Assembly: GCF_001411805.1 (NCBI RefSeq)
Contig: NZ_CP007212.1
Span: forward strand, 2,046,001 to 2,110,000
Origin: Burkholderia plantarii
GTDB lineage: Bacteria > Pseudomonadota > Gammaproteobacteria > Burkholderiales > Burkholderiaceae
Direction: 5' to 3'
DNA length: 64,000 nucleotides
Below the pieces are notes generated by a model. It saw only the letters and a list, made by a program, of their open reading frames with translations, ran no database searches and had not been told where the DNA came from. Made by a program: the position numbers and the translations under genes. Position 1 is the first letter of the stretch. Each line of letters opens with the position of its first letter. Below are positions 1 through 8,629 of this stretch, in pieces.

Positions 1-2
1 CC

Positions 3-101
3 GCGCCGGTGACCACGCCGCCGAAGGCGGCCTGCGGCAACGCCGCGGTCGCCACCGCGAACCTGCATTGCCCGCCCGGCTTCACGGCGCCGAAATCCTG
101 A
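3..101 (+). CDS. C-terminal end of an upstream gene (partial)
   Basis: An open frame enters from the left edge and stops with TGA at 99-101. It gives about 32 residues rich in Ala, Pro and Thr with two cysteines, ending in FTAPKS. Codon use fits a high-GC Burkholderia gene and the stop lies 30 bp before the phospholipase start. Too little is visible to name a family, and it could be chance open frame. Confidence 0.4.
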   Translation, partial: APVTTPPKAACGNAAVATANLHCPPGFTAPKS

Positions 102-131
102 CGTCCGACGATCCATCCATCAGGACCCGAC

Positions 132-2264
132 ATGGTCACCCAATCCCGACGCGATTTTCTGAAGTTCTCCGCCGGCCTGGCCGGCGCCACCGCGGCCACC
201 ACGCTGGTGCCCGACTCGATCCGCCGCGCGCTGGCCATTGAACCGGCCACCGTGACCGGCACGATCCAGGACGTGCAGCACATCGTCGTGTTCATGCAGG
301 AGAACCGCTCGTTCGATCATTACCTCGGCCACCTGAGCGGCGTGCGCGGCTACAACGACCGCTTCCCCGTCACGCTGCCGAACGGCAAGCCGGTGTGGTT
401 CCAGCCGCGCCAGGAAGACGCAACCAAGGTGATCGCGCCGTTCCGCTACGACACCACCAACCCGAACTGGAACGCGCAGTGCATCGGCGGCCTGCCGCAT
501 ACCTGGGTCACCACGCACAGCGCGATCGACCACGGCCGCGCCGGCCAGTGGGCCGCGCAGAAGACCAACATGACGATGGGCTACCATCAGCGCGACGACG
601 TGCCGTTCCACTACGCGCTCGCCGATGCGTTCACCGTCTGCGACCAATACTTCTGCTCGATTCCCGGCAACACCCACCCGAACCGCATGTACCTGATGAC
701 GGGCATGGTCGATCCGCTCGCCACCGGCGGCGGTCCGCTGCTCGACAACATCGACTACATCGACAACCAGTTCGAGCCGACCCAGCTGCGCGCCCCGCTG
801 ACCTGGACCACCTACCCGGAGCGCCTGGAGGCGGCCGGCGTGTCGTGGCAGGTGTACCAGCAAGGCACCGACTTCGACAACTACACGGGCAACTACGGCA
901 CCAACATGCTCGCGGCGTTCCAGAATTTCGTGAACGCCCCGGCCGGCTCGTCGCTGCAGCAGCGCGGCATGAGCACGCGCAACATCGCGCAGCTGAAGGC
1001 CGACGTGCAGGCCGGCGCGCTGCCGCAGGTGTCGTGGCTGCTGCCGCCGGCCGCGTATTCGGAGCATCCGAAGTACACGCCGCTCTACGGCGCGTACTAC
1101 ATCTCGACGATCCTCGACGCGCTGACCTCGAACCCGGACGTCTGGAGCAAGACCGTCCTGTTCATCATGTACGACGAGAACGACGGCTTCTTCGACCACG
1201 TCGTGCCGCCGCAGGCGCCGACCTTCGTCTCGACGCCGCCCGCGAACGTCGGCGCGAGCACGGTGGACATCTCGCTCGAGCGCCACACCGTGGTGCCGGC
1301 GCAGGAGGTGGGCACCTTTACCGCCGACACGCTGCCGTATGGCCTCGGGCCGCGCGTGCCGATGTTCGTGGTGTCGCCGTGGTCGAAGGGCGGCTTCGTC
1401 AGCTCGCAGGTGTTCGATCACACCTCGGTGCTGCAATTCATCGAGCAGCGCTTCGGCGTGAAGGAGCCGAACATCTCGCCGTGGCGTCGCGCCGTATGCG
1501 GCGACCTCACGTCGACGCTCGACTTCACGAAGTCGGACGCCACCTTCCCGAACCTGCCGAGCACCTCGAACTACGTCGCGCAGGCCGACCTGCAGTGCGC
1601 GCGCACCACCGCGCAGACCGCGCCGGCCGCCAGCGCCGCGCCGAGCATCGCCGCGCAGGAGCCGGGCACGCGCCTCGCGCGTCCGACGCCCTACGAGCTG
1701 CACGTGAACGGGCAGCTGACGAACGCCGGCTACACGCTCACGTTCGCGAGCGGCGGCACGCAGGGCGCGCACTTCTGGGTCTATACCAACGATTCGAGCG
1801 CCTTGCCGCGTTCGTACACGGTGGAAGCCGGCAAGCAGCTGTCCGATACCTGGGCGCTCGACGCGGGAAGCGGCTACGCGATCCACGTCTACGGCCCGAA
1901 CGGCTATTTCCGCCGCTTCCTTGGCTCGGCCTCGGGCGAGACCGCCGCGCATCCGGACCTGACGACCTGCTACGACGTGGCCAACGGCAACGTCTACGTG
2001 ACGCTCGCCAACGCCGGCACGCAGCCGATGACGGTGATCGCCACCGATCTCGCCTACGGTCAGGCGCCGCGCACGCTGACGGTGCCGGCCGGGCAGGGCG
2101 TGGAGGCGCATTGGGACCTGTCGTGCAACGGCCAGTGGTACGACCTGCAGTTCACGATCGCCGACAACCCGTCGTGGCTGCGCCGCATCGCCGGGCGCGT
2201 CGAGAACGGCAAGGTGACCATCACCGACCCGGCTGCCACCACGCCCGTCACGACGGCGATCTGA
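132..2264 (+). CDS. phosphocholine-specific phospholipase C, Tat-exported
   Basis: 710 aa, the usual length of the bacterial non-haemolytic phospholipase C / AcpA phosphoesterase family, which splits phosphatidylcholine into diacylglycerol and phosphocholine outside the cytoplasm. The N-terminus has a twin-arginine signal (SRRDFLKFSAG, residues 5-15) and a hydrophobic Ala-rich stretch, so export is probably folded via Tat. The metal/active-site motif QENRSFDHYLG is at residues 56-66 and the second conserved motif YDENDGFFDHV starts near residue 347. The C-terminal third (about 525-705) contains two copies of the beta-rich domain typical of this family (DUF756-like; TPYELHVNGQL and NVYVTLANAG). 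The ATG start puts the Tat motif in the normal place. Function call is by family motifs; substrate specificity is inferred. Confidence 0.93.
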   Translation: MVTQSRRDFLKFSAGLAGATAATTLVPDSIRRALAIEPATVTGTIQDVQHIVVFMQENRSFDHYLGHLSGVRGYNDRFPVTLPNGKPVWFQPRQEDATKVIAPFRYDTTNPNWNAQCIGGLPHTWVTTHSAIDHGRAGQWAAQKTNMTMGYHQRDDVPFHYALADAFTVCDQYFCSIPGNTHPNRMYLMTGMVDPLATGGGPLLDNIDYIDNQFEPTQLRAPLTWTTYPERLEAAGVSWQVYQQGTDFDNYTGNYGTNMLAAFQNFVNAPAGSSLQQRGMSTRNIAQLKADVQAGALPQVSWLLPPAAYSEHPKYTPLYGAYYISTILDALTSNPDVWSKTVLFIMYDENDGFFDHVVPPQAPTFVSTPPANVGASTVDISLERHTVVPAQEVGTFTADTLPYGLGPRVPMFVVSPWSKGGFVSSQVFDHTSVLQFIEQRFGVKEPNISPWRRAVCGDLTSTLDFTKSDATFPNLPSTSNYVAQADLQCARTTAQTAPAASAAPSIAAQEPGTRLARPTPYELHVNGQLTNAGYTLTFASGGTQGAHFWVYTNDSSALPRSYTVEAGKQLSDTWALDAGSGYAIHVYGPNGYFRRFLGSASGETAAHPDLTTCYDVANGNVYVTLANAGTQPMTVIATDLAYGQAPRTLTVPAGQGVEAHWDLSCNGQWYDLQFTIADNPSWLRRIAGRVENGKVTITDPAATTPVTTAI

Positions 2265-2291
2265 GCGCCTGACGCGCAACGTCGCCGAATG

Positions 2292-2331
2292 CCGCACGGC
2301 CGGCCGGGCAGCTCGCCGCCCGGTCGTGCGG
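2292..2331 (+). terminator. GC-rich hairpin after the phospholipase gene
   Basis: CCGCACG at 2292-2298 pairs with CGTGCGG at 2325-2331, with an inner CCGGGC/GCCCGG stem. It lies 28 bp after the stop. There is no T run, so it may act as a 3' stabilising hairpin rather than a classical intrinsic terminator. Confidence 0.4.
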
Positions 2332-2558
2332 ATTCGACCCTTCGATGCAATTTCGCCCGCGCCGCGTCACTCGACGGCGGGCGGCGTTGCGTGAATCCGA
2401 CACCCGAGCCCGCGCCTGGCGGTCTTCACGGCCCGTGGCAGCGGGCTCGCATCGTGATGGGCAGGCTCGGGCCGCGTCGCGCCCCTCGACTCCGGTGCAA
2501 TCCCTAGGTAAAAACCCTATGCTGCGATAGAATGACGCCCTCAAAGGAGGATTGAGGG

Positions 2559-2780
2559 ATGATGCCTCACCGTTTTGTCGTACTTGAAAAGATTGCTTTC
2601 TCGCTGGTCGTGATGTCCGCTGTCGCCTGTACCGCCTTCATTACCTACGAACGCTGCCCCGACGATTTGCGCGACGCGCTCGACGCGGGCAAGGACATGC
2701 TGGCCATGAGCGCGGCCGGTTATTCGATCGCCTGCGCGTCGGCCGATCCGAACGCCTGCATCGGCCTGCCCACGTACTGA
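2559..2780 (+). CDS. small hypothetical protein with one membrane segment
   Basis: 73 aa. A clear Shine-Dalgarno (AAAGGAGG, 2543-2550) lies 8 bp before the first of two adjacent ATG codons. Residues about 9-28 (LEKIAFSLVVMSAVACTAFI) form one hydrophobic segment, so the product is probably a signal-anchored inner-membrane or exported protein. The rest is polar with three further cysteines (positions near 33, 59 and 67). No family recognised. It stands alone, convergent with the CBS gene. The strong ribosome site and codon use support a real gene. Confidence 0.6.
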   Translation: MMPHRFVVLEKIAFSLVVMSAVACTAFITYERCPDDLRDALDAGKDMLAMSAAGYSIACASADPNACIGLPTY

Positions 2781-2934
2781 TCCCGCGCCTCGCCCGCACC
2801 GCGGCCGGCGTCGGCTGCGCCGCAACGCCGGCCATCCCGCCGATCGCAAAAGCTTGCCGCCATTGTCGCGGCGGCCACGCCGGGAGTGCGTCGCGCTACC
2901 GCCCGCGTCGTCGCGCGTCCGTATCAGCCGCGCA

Positions 2935-3363
2935 TCACTGGCCCGGCTGCGAGACGCGTTCGAGCGTGTTCGCCAGTTCGTCCTGCGACGCGCCTTGGGC
3001 GCGCGTGGCGATATCGCCGAGCGACAGCATGCCCACCAGTCGCCCGCCGGCCGTCACCACCGGCGTCCGGCGGATCCGCGCCTCGGCCATGCGCTGCTGG
3101 ACCGCGTCGAGATCGTCGTGCTCGCGGCAGCAGACCGGCCGCGTCGTCGCGATCTCGCCGATCGCCGTGTCGGGGCCGACGTCGTCGGCGAGCACGCGCA
3201 CCGTCAGATCGCGATCGGTCACGATGCCGACGATGCGTCCGCGATCGCACACCGGCAACGCGCCCACGTCGTAATGCGCCATGCACTGCGCCGCGTGCCG
3301 TACCGTGTCGTTCGGCGCGATCGATACCACGTCGCGCGACATCACATCCGCTACCCGAATCAT
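2935..3363 (-). CDS. CBS-domain-pair protein
   Basis: 142 aa containing two tandem CBS motifs and little else: residues about 1-60 (MIRVADVMSRDVVSI...GIVTDRD) and about 72-130 (IGEIATTRP...GMLSLGDIATR). CBS pairs bind adenosine nucleotides and in stand-alone form are usually stress- or energy-sensing modules. The start is set by GGAGGA about 6 bp upstream of ATG at 3363. A longer open frame upstream is rejected because it leaves the CBS fold and overlaps the divergent gene's promoter. Divergently placed to the glycine-rich membrane protein gene; both look like the general-stress genes common in Burkholderia. Ligand unknown. Confidence 0.88.
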   Translation of the reverse strand: MIRVADVMSRDVVSIAPNDTVRHAAQCMAHYDVGALPVCDRGRIVGIVTDRDLTVRVLADDVGPDTAIGEIATTRPVCCREHDDLDAVQQRMAEARIRRTPVVTAGGRLVGMLSLGDIATRAQGASQDELANTLERVSQPGQ

Positions 3364-3541
3364 CCGTTGTCCTCCGTCTGACGTTGTCGGCCCGGACAGC
3401 GCGCAATTCACGTGCCGGCCGCGCGGCAAGGGCGCGACACGCGCGGCTTTCTCCCGTGTGTTCTCCCGGCGCCTCGCGGCACGGCGCTTGCGTGCTTGGA
3501 CGAGCGACGGCACATGCGCCCGATCCCGAGAGGAGAACATC

Positions 3542-4093
3542 ATGACGATGATCGTGACAGGCAACTTCCAGACTTTCGCCGACGCGGAAACGTCCCGGCG
3601 CCGCTTGATGGACCGACAGTTCCGGCGCGACGACGTATCGATCTTCTTCCTGAATCCGCACGGCCAGCACGGGCGCTTTCCGATCGGCGGCGATGTGTAC
3701 GCCGATACGGCCGCCAAGCCGGGCGGGCGCGGCGCGATCGCCGGCACCGTGCGGGGCGTGGCGATCGGCCTGCTGCTCGGGCTGCTGGTCTATGCGATCT
3801 GGCACACCCCGTGGTGGGTGCCCGTCGCGACGACGCTGCTCGGCGCCTATCTGGGCGCGTTCAGCGGCGCGCTGGCAGGCATGCGCGGGCGCGCCGAGGA
3901 GGGCACGGGCACGCTCGAACGCACCGAGCACGGCGTGGTGCTGGCCGCGCACGTCAACGAGGGCAACGCCACCGCGGCCGAGGAAATCCTGCGCTCGACC
4001 GGAGCGATCTCGGTCGAGCGCGTGGACGGCGAATGGCGCGACGGCCGCTGGCAGGATTTCGACCCGACCCGCAGGCCCGACGAGGCGGCGTAA
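3542..4093 (+). CDS. general-stress-type membrane protein, hypothetical
   Basis: 183 aa. The N-terminal 50 residues resemble the small alpha/beta module of general-stress proteins that sits before a membrane hairpin. Two hydrophobic, glycine-rich segments follow (about 68-90, TVRGVAIGLLLGLLVYAIW, and 95-118), then a soluble tail rich in Glu and Arg. GAGGAGAAC lies just upstream of the ATG at 3542. It is divergent from the CBS gene with 178 bp between starts, which must hold both promoters. Likely an inner-membrane stress protein; no specific reaction can be assigned. Confidence 0.7.
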   Translation: MTMIVTGNFQTFADAETSRRRLMDRQFRRDDVSIFFLNPHGQHGRFPIGGDVYADTAAKPGGRGAIAGTVRGVAIGLLLGLLVYAIWHTPWWVPVATTLLGAYLGAFSGALAGMRGRAEEGTGTLERTEHGVVLAAHVNEGNATAAEEILRSTGAISVERVDGEWRDGRWQDFDPTRRPDEAA

Positions 4094-4455
4094 GGTGTCT
4101 TGGCCGTGTCTGCGTTCCGGCGTTGCCGCGCGCAGGCATGTGCCCGGGACGCGGGGTCGAATGCACGTGGCGGTCGGGGAAGATTTGCAAACGCGATGTA
4201 GCGATTGCCGGCATGGAGCCGCGCCGTCGCGCGCAGGCCGCCCGCAGGCCGTCGTCACGGGCCTCGAGGCCGGCACGCATGTTGCATGGATCCATGGACC
4301 CGCCCGCGGCGAACGTGGAGAAGGGATGACGCTCTCGATGCGCCGATTGCTGGCTCGCGCGCGTCGTCGGCGTTCCTTCGCCTTCGTCGACGGCCCAGCC
4401 CACTCAACGCCACCAGCGTCGCCAGGCTCGACCGGCGGCGCGACAAGGAGCCCAT
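4094..4455. other. intergenic, no gene seen
   Basis: 362 bp with open frames on several strands but none with a ribosome site, normal codon bias and a recognisable product. The region just before 4456 (GACAAGGAGCCCAT) supplies the Shine-Dalgarno for the next gene. Confidence 0.5.
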
Positions 4456-5004
4456 ATGTCTGAACAACCGGTCAAATCGAACACCTATCCGCAGCAACAG
4501 CACGAAAAGGCCGGCCAGAGCCCGGTGAAGATGCCGGCGGCCGGCAAGGACCAGCCCGACGCCGGCACGCAGGCGGCCGGCTTTGCGAACAAGCAGACGC
4601 CGGAGTCGATCGCGGGCAAGACGCCCACCGGCCTGCCGCCGATCGAACGCGGTCATCGCGGGCAGCAGCACGACGACCCGGTGCGCCGCGCCGCCGAGCG
4701 CATCACCTCGCTCGACAACGGCAACATGGCAGCCACCGACAACTCGGTGGACGTGGACGGCAAGGGGCTGGAGGCGCGCCGCGAAGCGTCGCCGCTGCAG
4801 GACAACGTGATCCAGTCGAACGCCTCGCTCGACGACGCCACCAGCCCGCCCGTCGAGGGGCTTGGCGGCATCGACAGCCAGCCGCCCGCGGAAGTGACCG
4901 CGCGGCCCGGCTGGCATGTGAAAAATCGCGGCACCGTGACCGTCGAACGTACCAACGGCGAGCGCGCCGAGCGCGTGTTCAGCTTCGAACGTTCGTCGCA
5001 CTGA
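4456..5004 (+). CDS. hydrophilic hypothetical protein (Burkholderia-type, DUF3005-like?)
   Basis: 182 aa, entirely hydrophilic, rich in Gln, Asn, Pro and Ala, with no membrane segment or signal. The first 60 residues look disordered (MSEQPVKSNTYPQQQHEK). The C-terminal half (about 95-182) has a more ordered, conserved look: a run centred on LQDNVIQSNASLDD, then GWHVKNRGTVTVER. It resembles small uncharacterised Burkholderia proteins of the DUF3005 kind, but that match is from memory only. AAGGAG lies 6-7 bp before the ATG. It stands after two stress-type genes, so a stress role is possible but unproven. Confidence 0.65.
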   Translation: MSEQPVKSNTYPQQQHEKAGQSPVKMPAAGKDQPDAGTQAAGFANKQTPESIAGKTPTGLPPIERGHRGQQHDDPVRRAAERITSLDNGNMAATDNSVDVDGKGLEARREASPLQDNVIQSNASLDDATSPPVEGLGGIDSQPPAEVTARPGWHVKNRGTVTVERTNGERAERVFSFERSSH

Positions 5005-5040
5005 AGTTGACGGCCGGCTTGCGGGCCGGCTCGCATGAAC

Positions 5041-5075
5041 GCCGCCGCGTCCGGTCGACTGGCCGGCGCGGCGGC
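5041..5075 (+). terminator. strong GC hairpin after the hydrophilic-protein gene
   Basis: GCCGCCGCG (5041-5049) pairs perfectly with CGCGGCGGC (5067-5075) and the loop contains a further CCGG/CCGG pairing. It starts 36 bp after the stop. No T tract follows, so termination is only likely, not certain. Confidence 0.45.
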
Positions 5076-5306
5076 GCCGTTCCCTCCTCACGGCGCGGAT
5101 TTCGTTTCGTGCTAGGCTTGCGTCCGGCTCACGCCCGACCGGGTGGCCCGTGATCGCGCCCGGCGCGATGCCCGCTGGTTCGGCACGCCGATTTATCCGA
5201 TTGGCGGCGTGAACGAGCGCGCGAATCCCGCGATTCACCCCTCGCACCACGTCTTCCGACCTCGTCAGCCCGGTTGTTCTCTCCGTCACGTTTCGTTTCT
5301 CCGCTC

Positions 5307-6530
5307 ATGTCGACTTTGCCTTCGTCGCCGGTGCGCGCTCCGCGCGTGCTCGACTCCATCAATCCGAAATCGCTCGGCGTCGCGTTGTTGCTCGTCGCGC
5401 TCGGCGCCGTCTATCTCGCGCAGGCCGTCAGCCTCCGGCAGGCCGCGCTGTATCTGGTCGGCGCGCTGCTCGGGATGACGCTCTATCACGCCGCGTTCGG
5501 CTTCACTTCCGCGTGGCGCGTGTTCATCGCCGACCGCCGCGGCGCCGGCCTGCGCGCGCAGATGCTGATGCTCGCGATCGGCGTGCTGCTGTTCTTCCCC
5601 GCGCTGTCGGCCGGCACGCTGTTCGGCCATCCGGTGACCGGCCTCGTCTCGCCGGCCGGCACCTCGGTGATCGTCGGCGCGTTCCTGTTCGGCGTCGGCA
5701 TGCAGCTCGGTGGCGGCTGCGCCTCGGGCACGCTCTACACGGTGGGCGGCGGCAGCACGCGCATGATCGTCACGCTGCTCGCGTTCGTGGTGGGCTCGGT
5801 GGTGGCCACCGCGCACATGCCGTTCTGGACCTCGATGCCGCAACTGAGGCCCGTCTCGCTGGTCCGCGCGTTCGGCGTGCTGCCCGCGCTCGCGCTGAAT
5901 CTCGCGGTGTTCGCCGCGATCGCCGCGCTGACCGTGGCGCTCGAGAAGCGCCGCCACGGCGGCCTGGTGCGCGAGACGCGCGCGCCGCACACCTCGCCGT
6001 GGCTGCATGGCCCGTGGCCGCTGCTGGCCGGCGCCGTCGCGCTGGCCGTGCTCAACTTCGCCACGCTCGCGCTGTCCGGGCGGCCGTGGGGCGTGACCTC
6101 CGCGTTCGCGCTGTGGGGCGCGAAGGGCTTCGCCGCGCTCGGCATCGACGTCGCGAACTGGAAGTACTGGATGGCCGGCCCCAATGCCGCCGCGCTCGCC
6201 GCGCCGGCCAGCCACGACGTGACCACCGTGATGGACATCGGCATCATCCTCGGCGCGATGGCCGCCGCCTCGCTGGCCGGCCGCTACGCGCCCGTCTGGC
6301 GCGTGCCGCCGCGCTCGCTGGTCGCCGCCGTAGTGGGCGGGCTGCTGCTCGGCTACGGCGCGCGGCTCGCGTATGGCTGCAACATCGGTGCCTATTTCAG
6401 CGGGATCGTGTCGGGCAGCCTGCACGGCTGGCTGTGGCTCGTCTGCGCGTTCGCCGGCAACGTGCTCGGCACCCGGCTGCGCCCGTGGTTCGGCCTCGAG
6501 GTGGAACGCGTGAAGAACACCGGCTGCTGA
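5307..6530 (+). CDS. YeeE/YedE-family (TsuA-like) sulfur-compound transporter
   Basis: 407 aa from the ATG at 5307 (an in-frame ATG at 5274 would add 11 residues; neither has a clear ribosome site). About ten hydrophobic segments. The two family signature motifs are present in the right halves: GGGCASGTLYTVG near residues 135-147 and YGCNIGAYFSG near 355-366. In TsuA/YeeE these cysteines relay thiosulfate across the membrane. It is the long, fused-repeat form of the family. No sulfurtransferase (TusA/YeeD) gene adjoins it here. It is followed by a good intrinsic terminator, so it is probably monocistronic. Substrate (thiosulfate or another reduced sulfur compound) is inferred from family. Confidence 0.85.
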   Translation: MSTLPSSPVRAPRVLDSINPKSLGVALLLVALGAVYLAQAVSLRQAALYLVGALLGMTLYHAAFGFTSAWRVFIADRRGAGLRAQMLMLAIGVLLFFPALSAGTLFGHPVTGLVSPAGTSVIVGAFLFGVGMQLGGGCASGTLYTVGGGSTRMIVTLLAFVVGSVVATAHMPFWTSMPQLRPVSLVRAFGVLPALALNLAVFAAIAALTVALEKRRHGGLVRETRAPHTSPWLHGPWPLLAGAVALAVLNFATLALSGRPWGVTSAFALWGAKGFAALGIDVANWKYWMAGPNAAALAAPASHDVTTVMDIGIILGAMAAASLAGRYAPVWRVPPRSLVAAVVGGLLLGYGARLAYGCNIGAYFSGIVSGSLHGWLWLVCAFAGNVLGTRLRPWFGLEVERVKNTGC

Positions 6531-6570
6531 ATTGGCCGGCCGCGCCCGACGGCGCGCGATTCACCCGTCG

Positions 6571-6606
6571 CGCGCGACGCTCCAGCCATGGAGGTCGCGC
6601 GTTTTT
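6571..6606 (+). terminator. intrinsic terminator of the YeeE-type gene
   Basis: CGCGCGA (6571-6577) pairs with TCGCGCG (6595-6601); an inner CTCC/GGAG extends the stem, and TTTTT follows at 6602-6606. It lies 40 bp after the transporter stop. Confidence 0.8.
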
Positions 6607-6827
6607 CATTGGGACGAAGGACGCGCGAAGCCTGCGCGCGTGAGGGCCTGGCGATCGGGGCGCTTCGTGAGGCAGCCCATAATCCGCGCCGGGCGCCGGT
6701 TCACGGCCGATGGCTTTCTGCTACATTACGGCTCGCGCCGATTGCAACGACGGCGCACGGGCCGCGCTGCCGCCGCCGGCGCGCGTGGCGTCCGATCAGA
6801 ACGACATCATCCGCTGAGAGAACAACC

Positions 6828-7256
6828 ATGATCCAACAGGCAGTCCGGCTCGCATCGGCCGGCGCGGTGCTGGCCGCATCGGTCGCGTTGCTGTCGCCCG
6901 TCGCGCACGCGGCTGGTCCGGCAGTCGGGAAGGTCAAGCTCCTTGAACTCTATTCGCGCTACGCGCACGACAACCAGTCCGTCACCGGCCTGCCCGAGTA
7001 CGGCGACGACAAGCGCATCCTGTTCACCGCCGTGGTGGTCGAGCAGTCGCAAGGGTTCACCGGCAACACGCTGCTGGTGGCCGGCGACCCGTCGCGGCCC
7101 GATGAACCGCTCGCGCGCCTGACCGGCTACGACGACAAGGAAACGCGGAAGATGGCGGCGCTGCCGGTGGGCGCGAAGTTCAGCGCGATTTGCGCGATCG
7201 CGCTCACCTCGGGCACCGATTTCCTGGCTCTGCAGGATTGCGTGGTGAAGCGATGA
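6828..7256 (+). CDS. exported hypothetical protein, possible OB-fold
   Basis: 142 aa. Sec signal peptide: positively charged start, hydrophobic core (AGAVLAASVALLS) and AHA-AG cleavage site near residue 27. The mature part has the pattern of small periplasmic OB-fold proteins of the tRNA_anti-like group (beta-strands around ILFTAVVVEQ and the AKFSAICAI motif). The ATG at 6828 is chosen because it begins the signal peptide; the frame is open further upstream but without signal features. The stop overlaps the next gene's ATG (ATGA at 7253-7256), so the two are translationally coupled. Specific role unknown. Confidence 0.7.
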   Translation: MIQQAVRLASAGAVLAASVALLSPVAHAAGPAVGKVKLLELYSRYAHDNQSVTGLPEYGDDKRILFTAVVVEQSQGFTGNTLLVAGDPSRPDEPLARLTGYDDKETRKMAALPVGAKFSAICAIALTSGTDFLALQDCVVKR

Positions 7257-7921
7257 GCGCGCCGCTGAAGTGTCGTGTGGCCGCCGCGCTGGGCGGCGTG
7301 GTGCTGGCCTGCGCGGCGTCGGCCGGCCATGCGGCCGCGAAGGCCGACCCGCGCGCGCTGATCGAGCAGCTCGTGCAATGCCGCGCGTCGTTCGACGATC
7401 TGGCCGGCTTCAACGACAGCGTCGACGCGCATGCCGTGGGCTTTCCCGAGGCGAAGGACATCCCCGGCACGTCCGGCCCGGTATGGACCGTCAAGCCGGC
7501 CGTGAGCGCGCTCGGCACCAGTTCCGACACCGTGCTGTTGAACAGCCGCAGCAGCATGTTCGTGGTGGTCGCCTCGCCGCACGCCGCCGACGACGTGCTC
7601 GCGCTCGGCAAGCGCGAGGGCCTGGACGTGGAGATGAAGATGGACGGCTACGCGATCGTGCGCAAGGATCTGAACCAGCGCGCCATGCGCGCGTTCAACA
7701 TCGACGCCGGGCATTACGCGGCCGGCTGCGTTTACGACGAGCAGGCGTTCGACACGGCACGTGCCGCGCGCAACAACGCGACGCCGCAGCGCCGCGCGCA
7801 GAAGAAGGCACTGGAGAAAGGCGCTGCAGGCAGGGCAGTGAGGCGGGGGGCGGTGGCGAGGTTTGACGCGATGCCGCCGGCTTGGTCGGGGCTTAGTCGG
7901 GACGCTCGAAATCGCGGCTGA
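7253..7921 (+). CDS. exported hypothetical protein, coupled to the preceding gene
   Basis: 222 aa. The ATG overlaps the previous stop as ATGA. N-terminal signal peptide (residues 1-28, core AALGGVVLACAASAGHA). The mature protein has two cysteines, one after the signal (VQCRASF) and one in GCVYDE, possibly a disulfide. The last 45 residues are Arg/Ala rich with a different flavour and overlap the convergent gene's 3' end by 29 bp, so the true protein may once have stopped earlier. The pair looks like a two-gene envelope operon; no function is recognised. Confidence 0.62.
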   Translation: MSAPLKCRVAAALGGVVLACAASAGHAAAKADPRALIEQLVQCRASFDDLAGFNDSVDAHAVGFPEAKDIPGTSGPVWTVKPAVSALGTSSDTVLLNSRSSMFVVVASPHAADDVLALGKREGLDVEMKMDGYAIVRKDLNQRAMRAFNIDAGHYAAGCVYDEQAFDTARAARNNATPQRRAQKKALEKGAAGRAVRRGAVARFDAMPPAWSGLSRDARNRG

Positions 7922-8393
7922 TCCAGCGCGTCGCGCTGGCCTTGTCGAGGCGGAAGCCGGCCTGCACGGTGGCCTGCCCGAGTTGCTCGCCGGCTTCGTC
8001 GAACGCCTTCAGCACGGCGTAGGGCTCGTCGTCGTCGGGCACGATGTCGAGCGTGACCGACACCGCGCGTTCCTCCACATGCACCGTCACTTCCTTGTGC
8101 AGCATCGCCTCGCGCTGCTGCTCGTGGCGGCGCAGCACTTCCGACGCGGTTTTCACCAGCGTGCGAAACGCGGCCGCGTCGAGGGGCTTCGGATTCTTCT
8201 TGTCGCGACCCATCGTCCAGGGGCCGACCAGCGCCGGCTCGGCCTCGCCGTCCTTGATCATCGCGACAGCCCAGCCGTCGTCGTCCTCGTTCTTGATCAC
8301 GCGTGCCGTCCAGCCGTTGTCGTGCCAGAGGCCGTCCTCGTGGATCGGGTTGTCGTCCCGGGCTGCGTCGGTGTCGGTGAGGTGGTCGGTCAT
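7893..8393 (-). CDS. hypothetical cytosolic protein next to CRISPR array 1
   Basis: 166 aa, acidic, soluble, no signal. Residues about 1-75 are Asp/Glu rich with repeated Trp and Gly (LWHDNGWTARVIKNEDDDGWAVAMI is too long to quote in full; see 8180-8345). The C-terminal half has alternating strands (VTVHVEERAVSVTLDIVPD). The reverse frame stays open for another 700 bp across the CRISPR array, giving a false repetitive N-terminus; the real start is the ATG at 8393, before the leader. Family not recognised. Convergent with the preceding gene, divergent from the array. Confidence 0.65.
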   Translation of the reverse strand: MTDHLTDTDAARDDNPIHEDGLWHDNGWTARVIKNEDDDGWAVAMIKDGEAEPALVGPWTMGRDKKNPKPLDAAAFRTLVKTASEVLRRHEQQREAMLHKEVTVHVEERAVSVTLDIVPDDDEPYAVLKAFDEAGEQLGQATVQAGFRLDKASATRWISRDFERPD

Positions 8394-8496
8394 GAGGCTT
8401 CGGCTTCGGTTCGGGGGCTTGGGTGGGCGCGTATTGTAAACGTTTCGATGGGCGGGAATGGGGCGGGGTGACGCGGGTGGTTGGGGTGGTGACCGG

Positions 8497-8629
8497 TGAA
8501 CCCTTTTTTCGGCAGAATGCGCGAAGGGTTGGAAAATCAATGAGTTGGCGAGGGGGGGGAATTTGGGGTGGCGGAGCGGAGTGATGGGAATTCGTTGTTG
8601 AATCAAGGAATTAGGGGATTTTTTGTCCA
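8497..8629 (+). promoter_or_regulatory. leader of CRISPR array 1 with two IHF-type sites
   Basis: AT-richer stretch immediately upstream of the first repeat. It shares AACCCTTTT and AAAATCAATG with the leader of array 2 at the same distance from the first repeat. AATCAATGAGTTG (8535-8547) matches the IHF consensus WATCAANNNNTTR exactly, 82 bp before the first repeat. A second perfect match, AATCAAGGAATTA (8601-8613), lies 16 bp before it. IHF bending of the leader is established for type I-E and I-F adaptation. It would also carry the pre-crRNA promoter. Confidence 0.75.

Noticed and set aside
120..2297. Large antisense open frame over the phospholipase gene
   Set aside because: Arg/Val/Gly-rich product typical of the GC-rich opposite strand; the forward frame has Tat signal and family motifs.
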